Shown here piece by piece: positions 34,970 through 42,877 of a stretch of 45,027 bases of DNA. A program made the position numbers and the translations under genes. The stretch comes from Fidelibacterota bacterium (GTDB lineage: Bacteria; Fidelibacterota; Marinisomatia; SCGC-AAA003-L08; JACNLC01): NCBI GenBank assembly GCA_018657495.1, contig JABHXA010000005.1:136749-181775 (forward strand). The letters run 5' to 3'. Position 1 is the first letter of the stretch. Every line of letters begins with the position of its first letter. The notes under the pieces were generated by a model that was given only the letters and a program-made list of their open reading frames with translations, was not told the origin of the DNA and made no database searches.

Positions 34970-36007
34970 TTAGTTTTTCAATAAATGAGCCATAACGTCA
35001 AGGGTTGTGGAAATATCCTTTCGTTCAATTCCATAATGAGTCACCATTCTAAACTGATTTGGACCCAAAGCAAGAAAACGAATACCCCTGTCTTCCATTT
35101 TTTGCACTAAATCTGAGGTAGTCATTTTATTTGATGCCAAACCAAAATAAACAATATTCGTTTTCACATTCCTGGGATCAATATCCAATCCATCAATTTG
35201 AGAAATACCATCTGCAAGGATGCGGGCATTTTCATGATCTAATTTTATTTGCGGAATCATTTCACCCAAGGCCACCAATCCAGCAGCTGCCAACACACCA
35301 GCCTGCCGCATGCCACCTCCCAATGCCTTTCTGATTCTCCTTGCTTTTTGAATAAACATTGAATCTCCAATAATGACTGAACCAACTGGAGCGGACAATC
35401 CCTTTGACATACAGAACGAGACTGAATCGGCATATTTATTCAACTGCTGAACAGATTTTCCCAAGGCAACTGAGGCATTAAAAATTCTGGCACCGTCAAT
35501 ATGGAGTTTTAAATCATTTTCCTGAGCAATGTCAGAAACCAATTTGATATATTCGACCGATACAGGCGTCCCGTTACATTTATTGTGTGTATTCTCCAGA
35601 GCTATCAGTTTTGTATGGGGAAAATGTACATCATCAGGGCGGATGGCATGACGTATATCATCAAGGTCAATGGTCCCATCTGGCTGATTTATCAATGTAT
35701 GGGGATGGACACCACCAAATGCTGCAATGCCGCCAGCTTCATAGATAAAAGTATGACATTTATTTCCAAGGATCACTTCTTCTCCTCTTTCACAATGGGC
35801 AAGTACCGAAACAAGATTTGCCATCGTTCCGCTGGGAACCAGCAAGGCAGATTCCTTCCCAAATAATGCCGCGGCGGTTTTTTCAAGATTGTTTACTGTG
35901 GGATCGTCCTGAAATACATCGTCACCCAGTTCAGCATTCATCATTGCCTTTTTCATTGCAGGTGACGGATGAGTTACCGTATCACTTCGTAAGTCTATTT
36001 TCTTCAT
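34970..36007 (-). CDS. ltaE: Low-specificity L-threonine aldolase
   Basis: A 345-residue PLP enzyme of the threonine-aldolase family, splitting L-threonine and allo-threonine into glycine and acetaldehyde. Landmarks are 'IDLRSDTVTHPSPAMKKAM' (about 4-22), 'DVFQDDPTVNNLE', 'LLVPSGTMANLVSVLAH', 'ENTHNKCNGTPVS', 'HIDGARIFNASVALGK' with D171, and the PLP-lysine segment 'FCMSKGLSAPVGSVI' with K202. Length is normal. The thioredoxin-like gene ends 9 bases upstream on the same strand, so the two are probably co-transcribed. The REP array lies just beyond its 3' end. Confidence 0.95.
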   Translation of the reverse strand: MKKIDLRSDTVTHPSPAMKKAMMNAELGDDVFQDDPTVNNLEKTAAALFGKESALLVPSGTMANLVSVLAHCERGEEVILGNKCHTFIYEAGGIAAFGGVHPHTLINQPDGTIDLDDIRHAIRPDDVHFPHTKLIALENTHNKCNGTPVSVEYIKLVSDIAQENDLKLHIDGARIFNASVALGKSVQQLNKYADSVSFCMSKGLSAPVGSVIIGDSMFIQKARRIRKALGGGMRQAGVLAAAGLVALGEMIPQIKLDHENARILADGISQIDGLDIDPRNVKTNIVYFGLASNKMTTSDLVQKMEDRGIRFLALGPNQFRMVTHYGIERKDISTTLDVMAHLLKN

Positions 36008-36016
36008 TTTTGCTTC

Positions 36017-36334
36017 CTATTCGATATTGTCTTCATGTGAAATTCTATGTAAAAAAGATGAAATATCAGGCATATCAAGGTATCTGCTGAAACGCTTTAC
36101 TTCATTACCGTCAGAAAAAATAATAAGCGTCGGAACGGCAAATACCATATTTTGAGATGCAATTATTGGTGAATCCATTGAATTTATCTCCATCAAACTA
36201 ATATGTGGATATTCCTTCAAAATCGATTTCAGTTTTGGTTTAACTACTCTACATACCTGGCAATCGACTGTAGTAAAATAAACAGCTATTGTTTGATTGG
36301 ACTTGAGTTCCTGGTGAAATTCCTGAAATTCCAT
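36017..36334 (-). CDS. Thioredoxin-like protein
   Basis: A 105-residue thioredoxin-fold protein with an atypical active site C25-Q-V-C28 in 'FTTVDCQVCRVVKPKL', where W-C-G-P-C is usual, and the cis-Pro loop 'FAVPTLIIFSDGNEV'. It likely reduces or isomerises disulfides, or serves as a redox partner; the missing Trp and Gly-Pro change the redox potential. It is cytosolic (no signal peptide). It is the first gene of a two-gene unit with ltaE. The ATG is at 36334; no strong ribosome site was noted. Confidence 0.85.
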   Translation of the reverse strand: MEFQEFHQELKSNQTIAVYFTTVDCQVCRVVKPKLKSILKEYPHISLMEINSMDSPIIASQNMVFAVPTLIIFSDGNEVKRFSRYLDMPDISSFLHRISHEDNIE

Positions 36335-36651
36335 ACCTCAAAGTTAACAAGGGGATAGTAGAATGGTGAAAGTAGAATGTGAAAAGTTGAAAGTGCAAGG
36401 GGTATCAGGCTATCTTGTCTTATTTATACATTTGAGCCATGGATAACTCATTTTTTCATTTTGTTTCTGATAAAAAGATATAAATTTTTATATAAGAACT
36501 GTCTCCTTTTGGCAGTTTATTTATCCTGAGTTTTTCACATTATTGGAGTATTCTGATATTATCAGCACAATAAGCTAAAAATCACTACATTTTCACTTTC
36601 CTTTTCGTAATGGTTCTACCTTAATTTTGCCGCGCTGTAGAAAGATTAGAA
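36335..36651. other. AT-rich intergenic region between divergent genes
   Basis: A 317-base spacer between divergent thioredoxin and amidohydrolase genes. A run near 36363-36398 holds GAAAGT-type near-repeats, and a loosely inverted counterpart (TTTTCACTTTCCTTTTCG) is near 36591-36608. TATAAATTTTTATA (36480-36493) is a palindrome, and AACTG-N11-CAGTT (about 36499-36519) a short stem. Promoters are likely but cannot be placed. No gene was seen. Confidence 0.4.
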
Positions 36652-38217
36652 TTGAATCAAAATACATCAACCAACACAATTTCCTTTATCAACGGGAAAC
36701 TGATCACCTTAAATGATCAACATCCCATTGCAGAATCGGTAACTGTTTCAAACGGTTTCATTACCGCCTTGGATGCAAATCCTGAAGGACAAGTTATTGA
36801 TTTGAATGGTAAAGTCATGATCCCAGGATTTTGTGATGCCCATCTTCATCTCGCCAATCTTGGACGTTTTTTAGAAGAACTCATATTTAATAATATCTCA
36901 TCATCACAAATAATTGCTGATATGGTGAGGAAAAAATCCAATGAACTACCGTCAGGTACCTGGATACTCGGTCGCGGTTGGGATCAATCTCATTGGGATA
37001 ATCCAGATTTCCCTGATGCTGATGTACTCGATTTTATTTCCCCAAACCATCCTGTTGCTCTGACCCGAGTCGATGGACATGCAATTTGGCTGAATAAAGT
37101 AGCCCGAAATCTTGCTGGTTATGACCCACTGAATTCTCAGCCTGATGGAGGAAGGGTCATAAACGATTGTATCTTTGTTGATAGATCGATGGACCCCGTA
37201 TCAAAAATTATCCCTTCACAACGAAAATCAGATATCAAACGGCAGGTGAAAAATGCCGTAAATCTATTGAATAGCCGTGGAATTACTATGGTCCATGATG
37301 CCTGGATGACGGCAAGGACACTTGAAGTAATAAGAGAACTTATTGAGGAACAGGATTTCCCCCTTTCATGCTACTGTATGCTCGCCAGTGGAGATGATAA
37401 ACTCCTTGATTATCATTTCAAAAATGGACCTACTGTAACAGATAGTTTGATTATCCGATCGGTGAAAGCATTTATTGATGGCGCTCTTGGTAGCCGTGGT
37501 GCTGCATTGCTGGAAGAATATTCTGATGACCCTGGTAATAAAGGTTTGATACTTATAAGCACTGAAAAATTTAGTGAATTAGCTGAAAAATGTTTTCGTT
37601 ATGGCTTCCAATTAAATACCCATGCAATTGGTGATCGCGGTAACCGTTTTGTGCTGGATACCTATAGCCAGGTTCTCAAGGGAAAAAATAACCATCGCTG
37701 GCGTGTTGAACATGCTCAAATGGTTGCATCTAAAGACATTGCATTATTTTGTGAAAATGATATCATACCATCAATGCAGCCATCCCATTGTACCAGCGAT
37801 ATGAGATGGATGGAACAGCGAATTGGTTCTCACCGAACATCCCGAATTTCCAAAATTAATACATTTTTAAATAATGGACTGAAAGTAGCCGGTGGATCTG
37901 ATTGTCCAATTGAAGCTGGTAATCCTCTTCTCGAGTTTTATGCTGCAGTAACCCGACAGGATGTGAATGGATACCCGAAATCAGGATGGCATGCAGAAGA
38001 AAGAGTCTCTCCGCTGGACGCATTAAAGATGTTTACTACCTGGGCAGCCAATAGCGCTTTTGAGGAACATCGAAGGGGCAAAATTCAGCCGGGTTATATG
38101 GCTGACTTTACGGTTTTATCAAACGACATCACCACAATAAAACCAGCTGATATTTTGGATACTGAAGTTTTATATACTATTATCAAAGGAGAAATTGTTT
38201 ACCAAAACAACCAGTGA
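36652..38217 (+). CDS. YtcJ-type metal-dependent amidohydrolase
   Basis: A 521-residue amidohydrolase of the YtcJ/exoenzyme group (amidohydrolase 3). Metal ligands lie in 'PGFCDAHLHLANLGRFL' (H-x-H). 'GRGWDQSHWDNPDFPDADVL' (about 105-124), 'VALTRVDGHAIWLNKVA' and 'FIDGALGSRGAALLEEYSDD' are typical. 'QLNTHAIGDRGNRFVLD', 'RVEHAQMV', 'VAGGSDCPIEAGNP' and the return 'RRGKIQPGYMADFTVL' complete the fold. The start is a TTG at 36652, since the frame closes at a TAA 27 bases upstream with no ATG; this is inferred. No signal peptide is seen. Physiological substrate unknown; related enzymes act on N-substituted amides or carbamates. Confidence 0.9.
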   Translation: MNQNTSTNTISFINGKLITLNDQHPIAESVTVSNGFITALDANPEGQVIDLNGKVMIPGFCDAHLHLANLGRFLEELIFNNISSSQIIADMVRKKSNELPSGTWILGRGWDQSHWDNPDFPDADVLDFISPNHPVALTRVDGHAIWLNKVARNLAGYDPLNSQPDGGRVINDCIFVDRSMDPVSKIIPSQRKSDIKRQVKNAVNLLNSRGITMVHDAWMTARTLEVIRELIEEQDFPLSCYCMLASGDDKLLDYHFKNGPTVTDSLIIRSVKAFIDGALGSRGAALLEEYSDDPGNKGLILISTEKFSELAEKCFRYGFQLNTHAIGDRGNRFVLDTYSQVLKGKNNHRWRVEHAQMVASKDIALFCENDIIPSMQPSHCTSDMRWMEQRIGSHRTSRISKINTFLNNGLKVAGGSDCPIEAGNPLLEFYAAVTRQDVNGYPKSGWHAEERVSPLDALKMFTTWAANSAFEEHRRGKIQPGYMADFTVLSNDITTIKPADILDTEVLYTIIKGEIVYQNNQ

Positions 38218-38278
38218 TTGAGAATCAAATCTTTTTCTTTGAAGGAAATGATATATCACTGGTAATTTTCACATTCAT

Positions 38279-38761
38279 ATGAACCTACAAGAATTACTTA
38301 CTAAAAACAATTTAGATTTCATTTCTGCAGATTCAATAGAAGAATCCGTTAAGGAAATGCTGGCTATCCTTCAGCAGAAGGAACATGTTGCCAAAACTCC
38401 GGATGTTCTGGAATCAATTATTAAAAACGAAATTGAATTGCCATGCGCTGCCGGAAGGGGCGTCGCATACCCTCATGGAATATCAACGGGGATACGAAGT
38501 TTTAAAACAGTGATTGGTATTTCAAAATCCGGAATTAATTGTGAATCCCCAGATGGACTGCCATGTCATATTATTGTACTCACAATCAGTCCTGACACTG
38601 ACGTGGATGATCATATTAAATTTATTTCCCTGTTCCAGAAAATGATCAGTGATTCTACCATTCGGGCAGAAATAATTGACTCAGATTCTATTGAGAGTAT
38701 TCTCGATATTGTTTATGCCTGGAATGCCCAACTATTAGACCCGGAAGACGACGATATATGA
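38279..38761 (+). CDS. Orphan PTS EIIA (nitrogen/fructose-type) domain protein
   Basis: A 160-residue stand-alone EIIA domain of the fructose/Ntr (PTS-EIIA type 2) fold. The phospho-His is H66 in 'GRGVAYPHGISTG'. 'FKTVIGISKSGINCESPDG', 'IIVLTISPDTDVDDHIKFIS' and 'LFQKMISDSTIRAEII' follow. Such isolated EIIA proteins usually act as regulators (PtsN-like) rather than sugar carriers; no EI, HPr or membrane PTS gene is nearby. It ends in an ATGA overlap with hisS (38758), so it is translationally coupled to histidyl-tRNA synthetase, an unusual partner. Role inferred as regulatory. Confidence 0.87.
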   Translation: MNLQELLTKNNLDFISADSIEESVKEMLAILQQKEHVAKTPDVLESIIKNEIELPCAAGRGVAYPHGISTGIRSFKTVIGISKSGINCESPDGLPCHIIVLTISPDTDVDDHIKFISLFQKMISDSTIRAEIIDSDSIESILDIVYAWNAQLLDPEDDDI

Positions 38762-40038
38762 AAAATATAAACTGCATAAAAGGCACTTTTGACATACTCC
38801 CCGAGACCAGCGAGATTTGGCGTGAAGTAGAATCTGCTGTCCATGACTTTATGTATGTCCATGGTTTTGGAGAGATAAGAACTCCTGCCTTTGAAAAAAC
38901 TGAACTTTTTGTCCGTGGGATTGGTGATACTACAGATATTGTCAATAAAGAAATGTACACTTGGACAGACACGGATAAAGCTGGTACCCAGTTAACGCTA
39001 AAACCAGAACTTACTGCCCCAGTAGTTAGATCATATATACAACATAATCTCGCAGGTAAAAATCCTATCCATCGATTATATTATATAGATTCGCTATTCC
39101 GCCGGGAGCGTCCACAGAAAGGTCGTCAGAGACAATTTAATCAATTTGGTGTTGAGGCGATTGGATCGCCATTTCCTGAGCAGGATGCAGAAGTAATTTC
39201 TATGGCCTATCAGTTTTTTGTTTCTATGGGCATTGAAGATTTAACTGTAAAAATAAATACAATTGGCAGTCAAGATGCCCGACAGGAATATCTGAAACTA
39301 CTAAAGGAAAAGCTTCAACCTCATGCCGAGGAATTGTGTGAGACATGTCAAGATCGGCTGCATCGAAATCCCCTCAGGCTTTTTGATTGTAAAAATCCTA
39401 ATTGCCAGGCATTGCTTGATCAATATGCCCCAATGATATCTGATAATGTTTCTGATGAAGACAGTGAACATTTTGAGACAGTTTTAAACCTTTTGGACCA
39501 GTTAAGTATCCCATATATCCATGATAAAAAAATGGTGCGCGGTCTGGATTATTATACCAGGACCACTTTTGAGATAACTTCAACAAGCCTTGGCGCTCAG
39601 GATGCCCTTTGCGGAGGTGGCCGGTATGATAAACTGGTGGAAACACTTGGAGGTAAACCAACTCCTGCTGTGGGTTTCGCTGCTGGTTTTGAAAGATTAC
39701 TTATCGCCTTGAGTTCTATTAAAGAATCGGAACCGGAAGGTATCAATGTCTATATTGTCCTCCTTGGAGAAAAAGCCATTCCAAAAGGGATGGTCATTGC
39801 CGATGAGTTGAGAAGAACAAAGGGTATTTCTGTACTGGTTGAAACATTGAGAAGAAGTATGAAAGCCCAAATGCGTGAGGCCAATCGATCCAAAGCTCAA
39901 TATGTAATAATTATCGGTGAACAGGAAGTTGAATCCGATCTGGCCCAGGTAAAAAACATGGAATCAGGTGAGCAATTTGATGTTGCCCTGGATCAGCTTG
40001 CAGAATATTTTTCTGTAGATGAAGATCATCATCATTAG
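38758..40038 (+). CDS. hisS: Histidyl-tRNA synthetase
   Basis: A 426-residue class II HisRS, which charges tRNA-His. 'CIKGTFDILPETSEIWREVE' opens it, with the motif 1 region 'FGEIRTPAFEKTELFVRGIG'. Motif 2 is 'YYIDSLFRRERPQKGRQRQFNQFGVEAIG' (in pieces, about 102-130). The His-A motif is 'RGLDYYTRTTFE', and motif 3 is 'GGGRYDKLVETLGGKPTPAVGFAAGFERL'-like (about 286-315). The anticodon domain follows and ends in an acidic/His tail ('EDHHH'). The start overlaps the EIIA stop (ATGA). Length is normal. Confidence 0.97.
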   Translation: MKNINCIKGTFDILPETSEIWREVESAVHDFMYVHGFGEIRTPAFEKTELFVRGIGDTTDIVNKEMYTWTDTDKAGTQLTLKPELTAPVVRSYIQHNLAGKNPIHRLYYIDSLFRRERPQKGRQRQFNQFGVEAIGSPFPEQDAEVISMAYQFFVSMGIEDLTVKINTIGSQDARQEYLKLLKEKLQPHAEELCETCQDRLHRNPLRLFDCKNPNCQALLDQYAPMISDNVSDEDSEHFETVLNLLDQLSIPYIHDKKMVRGLDYYTRTTFEITSTSLGAQDALCGGGRYDKLVETLGGKPTPAVGFAAGFERLLIALSSIKESEPEGINVYIVLLGEKAIPKGMVIADELRRTKGISVLVETLRRSMKAQMREANRSKAQYVIIIGEQEVESDLAQVKNMESGEQFDVALDQLAEYFSVDEDHHH

Positions 40039-40104
40039 AATTATTCACCAGCGTTTATCTTAAATCTTTATTGAATATAACATTTTAGTTAATCAGAAAA
40101 TTAT

Positions 40105-41277
40105 ATGTCCAAATACTGCATTCTAATTCATTATCATGAAATCTCTATCAAAGGCGGAAACCGAACCTGGTTCGAAAGACACTTTGAAGATAATGTCCGT
40201 CTCCATTTAAAGTCTCTTCCATTTGAAACGATCACAACTTCAAGTGCCCGCGTCTATGTTTTTGGAATCGATGTGGAGCGCTGGAATGAATATTCAAAAA
40301 TCCTCACAGAAGTAATGGGACTATCCAACGCTACACTTATGCATCAGCAGAAAGCGGAATTGGAGACCATAAAAATCGCCGCCCAGGAAATGATTTTGAG
40401 ATCAGGCAAAGAATTTGAAAATTTTCGGGTTTCGGCTCGAAGGCAGTATAAAACATTTCCTATGACATCCGGTGAGTTGAATGTAGAAGTCGGTGCATAT
40501 ATTCAGCCAATTGTAAATAAACCGGTCAAATTAAAAGGCGCTGGTCTTGAGATATATATTGAAATTGTTAAAGGCATGGCATACGTGGGAGTCGATCGGA
40601 TCTCAGGGCATGGTGGTTTACCGGTTGGTGTGAGTGAAACTGCTGTCAGCCTGTTATCATCGGGAATTGATTCACCGGTTTCATCCTTTGAAATGATCAA
40701 ACGCGGTGTCGATCTTACCTACGTCCATTTTCATAGTGCTCCGTCAACCAGTAGACAATCGATAAAAAATGTTAAAAAACTATTAAAAATATTAGCAAGA
40801 TACCAATTATCCTGTCCGTTACACCTTATACCTCTTTTAGAAATACAACAGAAGATAATGTCTGAATCTCATGATAAATACTGGGTGCTGTTGTTTAGAC
40901 GGGCAATGATACGGTTATCCTGTATGATAGCAGAGAAAATTGATGCACCTGTTCTAATCTCAGGCGAAAGTGTCGGCCAGGTAGCATCACAAACGCTTTC
41001 AAATATTCGAGCCACTGCCGATGTGGGAGATCGACCCATCCTTAGACCCCTGGCTGGTATGAATAAGGAAGAGATTATAACCAGAGCCAAAATAATTGGA
41101 ACCTATGAAGTCTCCATTGAACCATACCAGGATTGCTGTTCATTTTTTGTACCGGCACATCCCGAAACAAAGGCTCGACTGAATATTATTCAAAATGTCG
41201 AAGAACGAATTCAGTTTGGGGATTTATTTGAAAAGGCTATCTCTGCCGGCGAATTTGAAATTATTTCTATCAACTAA
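40105..41277 (+). CDS. thiI: tRNA 4-thiouridine synthase (ThiI, no rhodanese domain)
   Basis: A 390-residue ThiI, which adenylates U8 of tRNA for sulfur insertion, and can feed thiazole synthesis. It has the N-terminal ferredoxin-like region ('YHEISIKGGNRTWFERHFE'), a THUMP domain (about 65-170, 'FRVSARRQYKTFPMTSGELN') and the PP-loop domain with 'LLSSGIDSPVSSFEMIKRG' near 189-207, S-S-G-x-D-S instead of S-G-G-x-D-S. 'VLISGESVGQVASQTLSNI' and 'RPLAGMNKEEI' follow. The E. coli-type C-terminal rhodanese domain is absent, as in Bacillus ThiI, so the sulfur donor must be another protein. It stands 66 bases after hisS. Confidence 0.95.
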   Translation: MSKYCILIHYHEISIKGGNRTWFERHFEDNVRLHLKSLPFETITTSSARVYVFGIDVERWNEYSKILTEVMGLSNATLMHQQKAELETIKIAAQEMILRSGKEFENFRVSARRQYKTFPMTSGELNVEVGAYIQPIVNKPVKLKGAGLEIYIEIVKGMAYVGVDRISGHGGLPVGVSETAVSLLSSGIDSPVSSFEMIKRGVDLTYVHFHSAPSTSRQSIKNVKKLLKILARYQLSCPLHLIPLLEIQQKIMSESHDKYWVLLFRRAMIRLSCMIAEKIDAPVLISGESVGQVASQTLSNIRATADVGDRPILRPLAGMNKEEIITRAKIIGTYEVSIEPYQDCCSFFVPAHPETKARLNIIQNVEERIQFGDLFEKAISAGEFEIISIN

Positions 41278-41310
41278 GATCAATTATATATTGTAAGGAA
41301 ATCATCATAT

Positions 41311-42069
41311 ATGAAACTCATATCCTGGAATGTTAACGGCATACGTGCAGCGATTAAAAAGGGATTCATGGATTTTCTTAAATCTGAAAATCCGGATATT
41401 ATTTGTATCCAGGAGACCAAGGCGCGTCCTGAACAGGTGGAGAATGAATTTCCAGGATATCCATACAGATTTTGGAATTCTGCTGAGAAAAAAGGATATT
41501 CAGGAACCGCAATATTCTCCAAGATTGAGCCTATTGGTGTCACATATGGCTTGGATATTTCAAAACATGATACAGAGGGCCGGGTGATTACTGCAGAGTT
41601 TGAGAAATATTATCTGGTGACAGTATATGTGCCAAATTCGAAACGGGATCTTTCCCGATTACCTTACCGGCAAAAAGAGTGGGATGTTGATTTCCTATCC
41701 TATGTGAGGGAGTTGGAAAACAAGAAACCAGTCGTTTTCTGCGGAGATATGAATGTGGCACAAAAAGAAATCGATTTGGCAAATCCAAAATCAAACAAAA
41801 AAAATGCCGGGTTTACAGCTGAAGAAAGAATGGGATTTGATAATATCGTTAAGGCGGGATTTGTGGATACCTTCAGACATTTCAATCCTGAAGGTGGTTT
41901 TTATACATGGTGGAGTTATATGGCAAAAGCCCGGGAACGAAACATTGGATGGCGTATTGATTATTTTTGTGTTTCGCCTTTATTAATGAAATCTGTGAAT
42001 CATGCCGGGATTCTTCCAGAAGTTATGGGATCTGATCACTGCCCCACCAGTCTGGAGATTCAAATCTGA
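41311..42069 (+). CDS. xth: Exodeoxyribonuclease III / AP endonuclease
   Basis: A 252-residue ExoIII-family AP endonuclease, cleaving DNA 5' to abasic sites. Catalytic regions are '[17 protein letters not shown]' (about 3-19), '[14 protein letters not shown]' with the metal-binding Glu, '[10 protein letters not shown]', '[10 protein letters not shown]', '[20 protein letters not shown]', '[12 protein letters not shown]', '[11 protein letters not shown]' and '[12 protein letters not shown]' with the terminal D-H. All are at the usual spacing. GTAAGGAAATC precedes the ATG, 33 bases after thiI. The methyltransferase gene follows by 22 bases. Confidence 0.96.
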   Translation: MKLISWNVNGIRAAIKKGFMDFLKSENPDIICIQETKARPEQVENEFPGYPYRFWNSAEKKGYSGTAIFSKIEPIGVTYGLDISKHDTEGRVITAEFEKYYLVTVYVPNSKRDLSRLPYRQKEWDVDFLSYVRELENKKPVVFCGDMNVAQKEIDLANPKSNKKNAGFTAEERMGFDNIVKAGFVDTFRHFNPEGGFYTWWSYMAKARERNIGWRIDYFCVSPLLMKSVNHAGILPEVMGSDHCPTSLEIQI

Positions 42070-42091
42070 TCATCAGGTTAGATGCAAAATC

Positions 42092-42874
42092 ATGCTCCAG
42101 GAATCATCTATAAATGACCTAAAACGACTTCGCTCCCTGTTTCTTAAAAAGAATAGATACGCAAATCGATTATTTATTCTGGAAGGTTACCTGCTTATTA
42201 AAGAGGCAATGATTTCTGGATATCCACTGGAAAATATTTTCTTTACACAGCAGTCAATTGATGCAAACCATGGTAAGGAATTGTTATCATTATGCAATAA
42301 TCTCAATGTTGCAGTAAAATCCATTGATCCAAAGGTCCTTCATCAAATTTCAGATACAAAAAATAATCAGGGTATTTTAGCAATTTGCAAAATGAGAGAT
42401 GAAGCTGAAGTATTTGATAAACGCATTTTGGTTTTATATGAGATATCTGATCCGGGCAATATGGGTACTTTGTTAAGAACGGCTGCCTGGTTTGGCATCA
42501 GGACGGTGATTATTTCAGAAAAGTCCGCTGATCCATATAATCCCAAGGTTGTGAGATCGGCAATGGGTGCCCATTTTCTTCTTGAAATAAAAACGAATGT
42601 CAACACTGAAATTTTTGATAAACTAAAACAACAGGGATATACCATTGCCGGCGCTGTTATGGATGGTCAAGGAATGAATGAACCCTCCAAATCTATTCCA
42701 GAAAAATGGGCTCTTGTTCTTGGCAGTGAAGCCCATGGCTTTCCTGATTCAGTTCACGAACAATTTGACAAAAGTATTACTATTCCAGGCTATGGAAAAA
42801 TAGACAGTCTCAATGTGGCAGTGGCAGGTGGAATTCTTCTACATCATTTCACAGCCAAATCAGATATCGATTAA
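42092..42874 (+). CDS. SpoU/TrmH-family RNA methyltransferase
   Basis: A 260-residue RNA 2'-O-methyltransferase with a SPOUT knot. The N-terminal substrate-binding domain ('RYANRLFILEGYLLIKEAM', about 22-40) is followed by the SpoU motifs 'VLYEISDPGNMGTLLRTAAWFG' (in pieces, about 115-136), 'SAMGAHFLLEIKTN', 'WALVLGSEAHGFPDSV' and 'NVAVAGGILLHHF', which make the SAM-binding knot. The start ATG at 42092 is chosen because it lies 22 bases after the xth stop; an earlier ATG at 42002 would overlap xth and adds nothing family-like. Its target, rRNA or tRNA, is not known. It ends 3 bases from the converging DUF5916 gene. Confidence 0.9.
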   Translation: MLQESSINDLKRLRSLFLKKNRYANRLFILEGYLLIKEAMISGYPLENIFFTQQSIDANHGKELLSLCNNLNVAVKSIDPKVLHQISDTKNNQGILAICKMRDEAEVFDKRILVLYEISDPGNMGTLLRTAAWFGIRTVIISEKSADPYNPKVVRSAMGAHFLLEIKTNVNTEIFDKLKQQGYTIAGAVMDGQGMNEPSKSIPEKWALVLGSEAHGFPDSVHEQFDKSITIPGYGKIDSLNVAVAGGILLHHFTAKSDID

Positions 42875-42877
42875 ACT

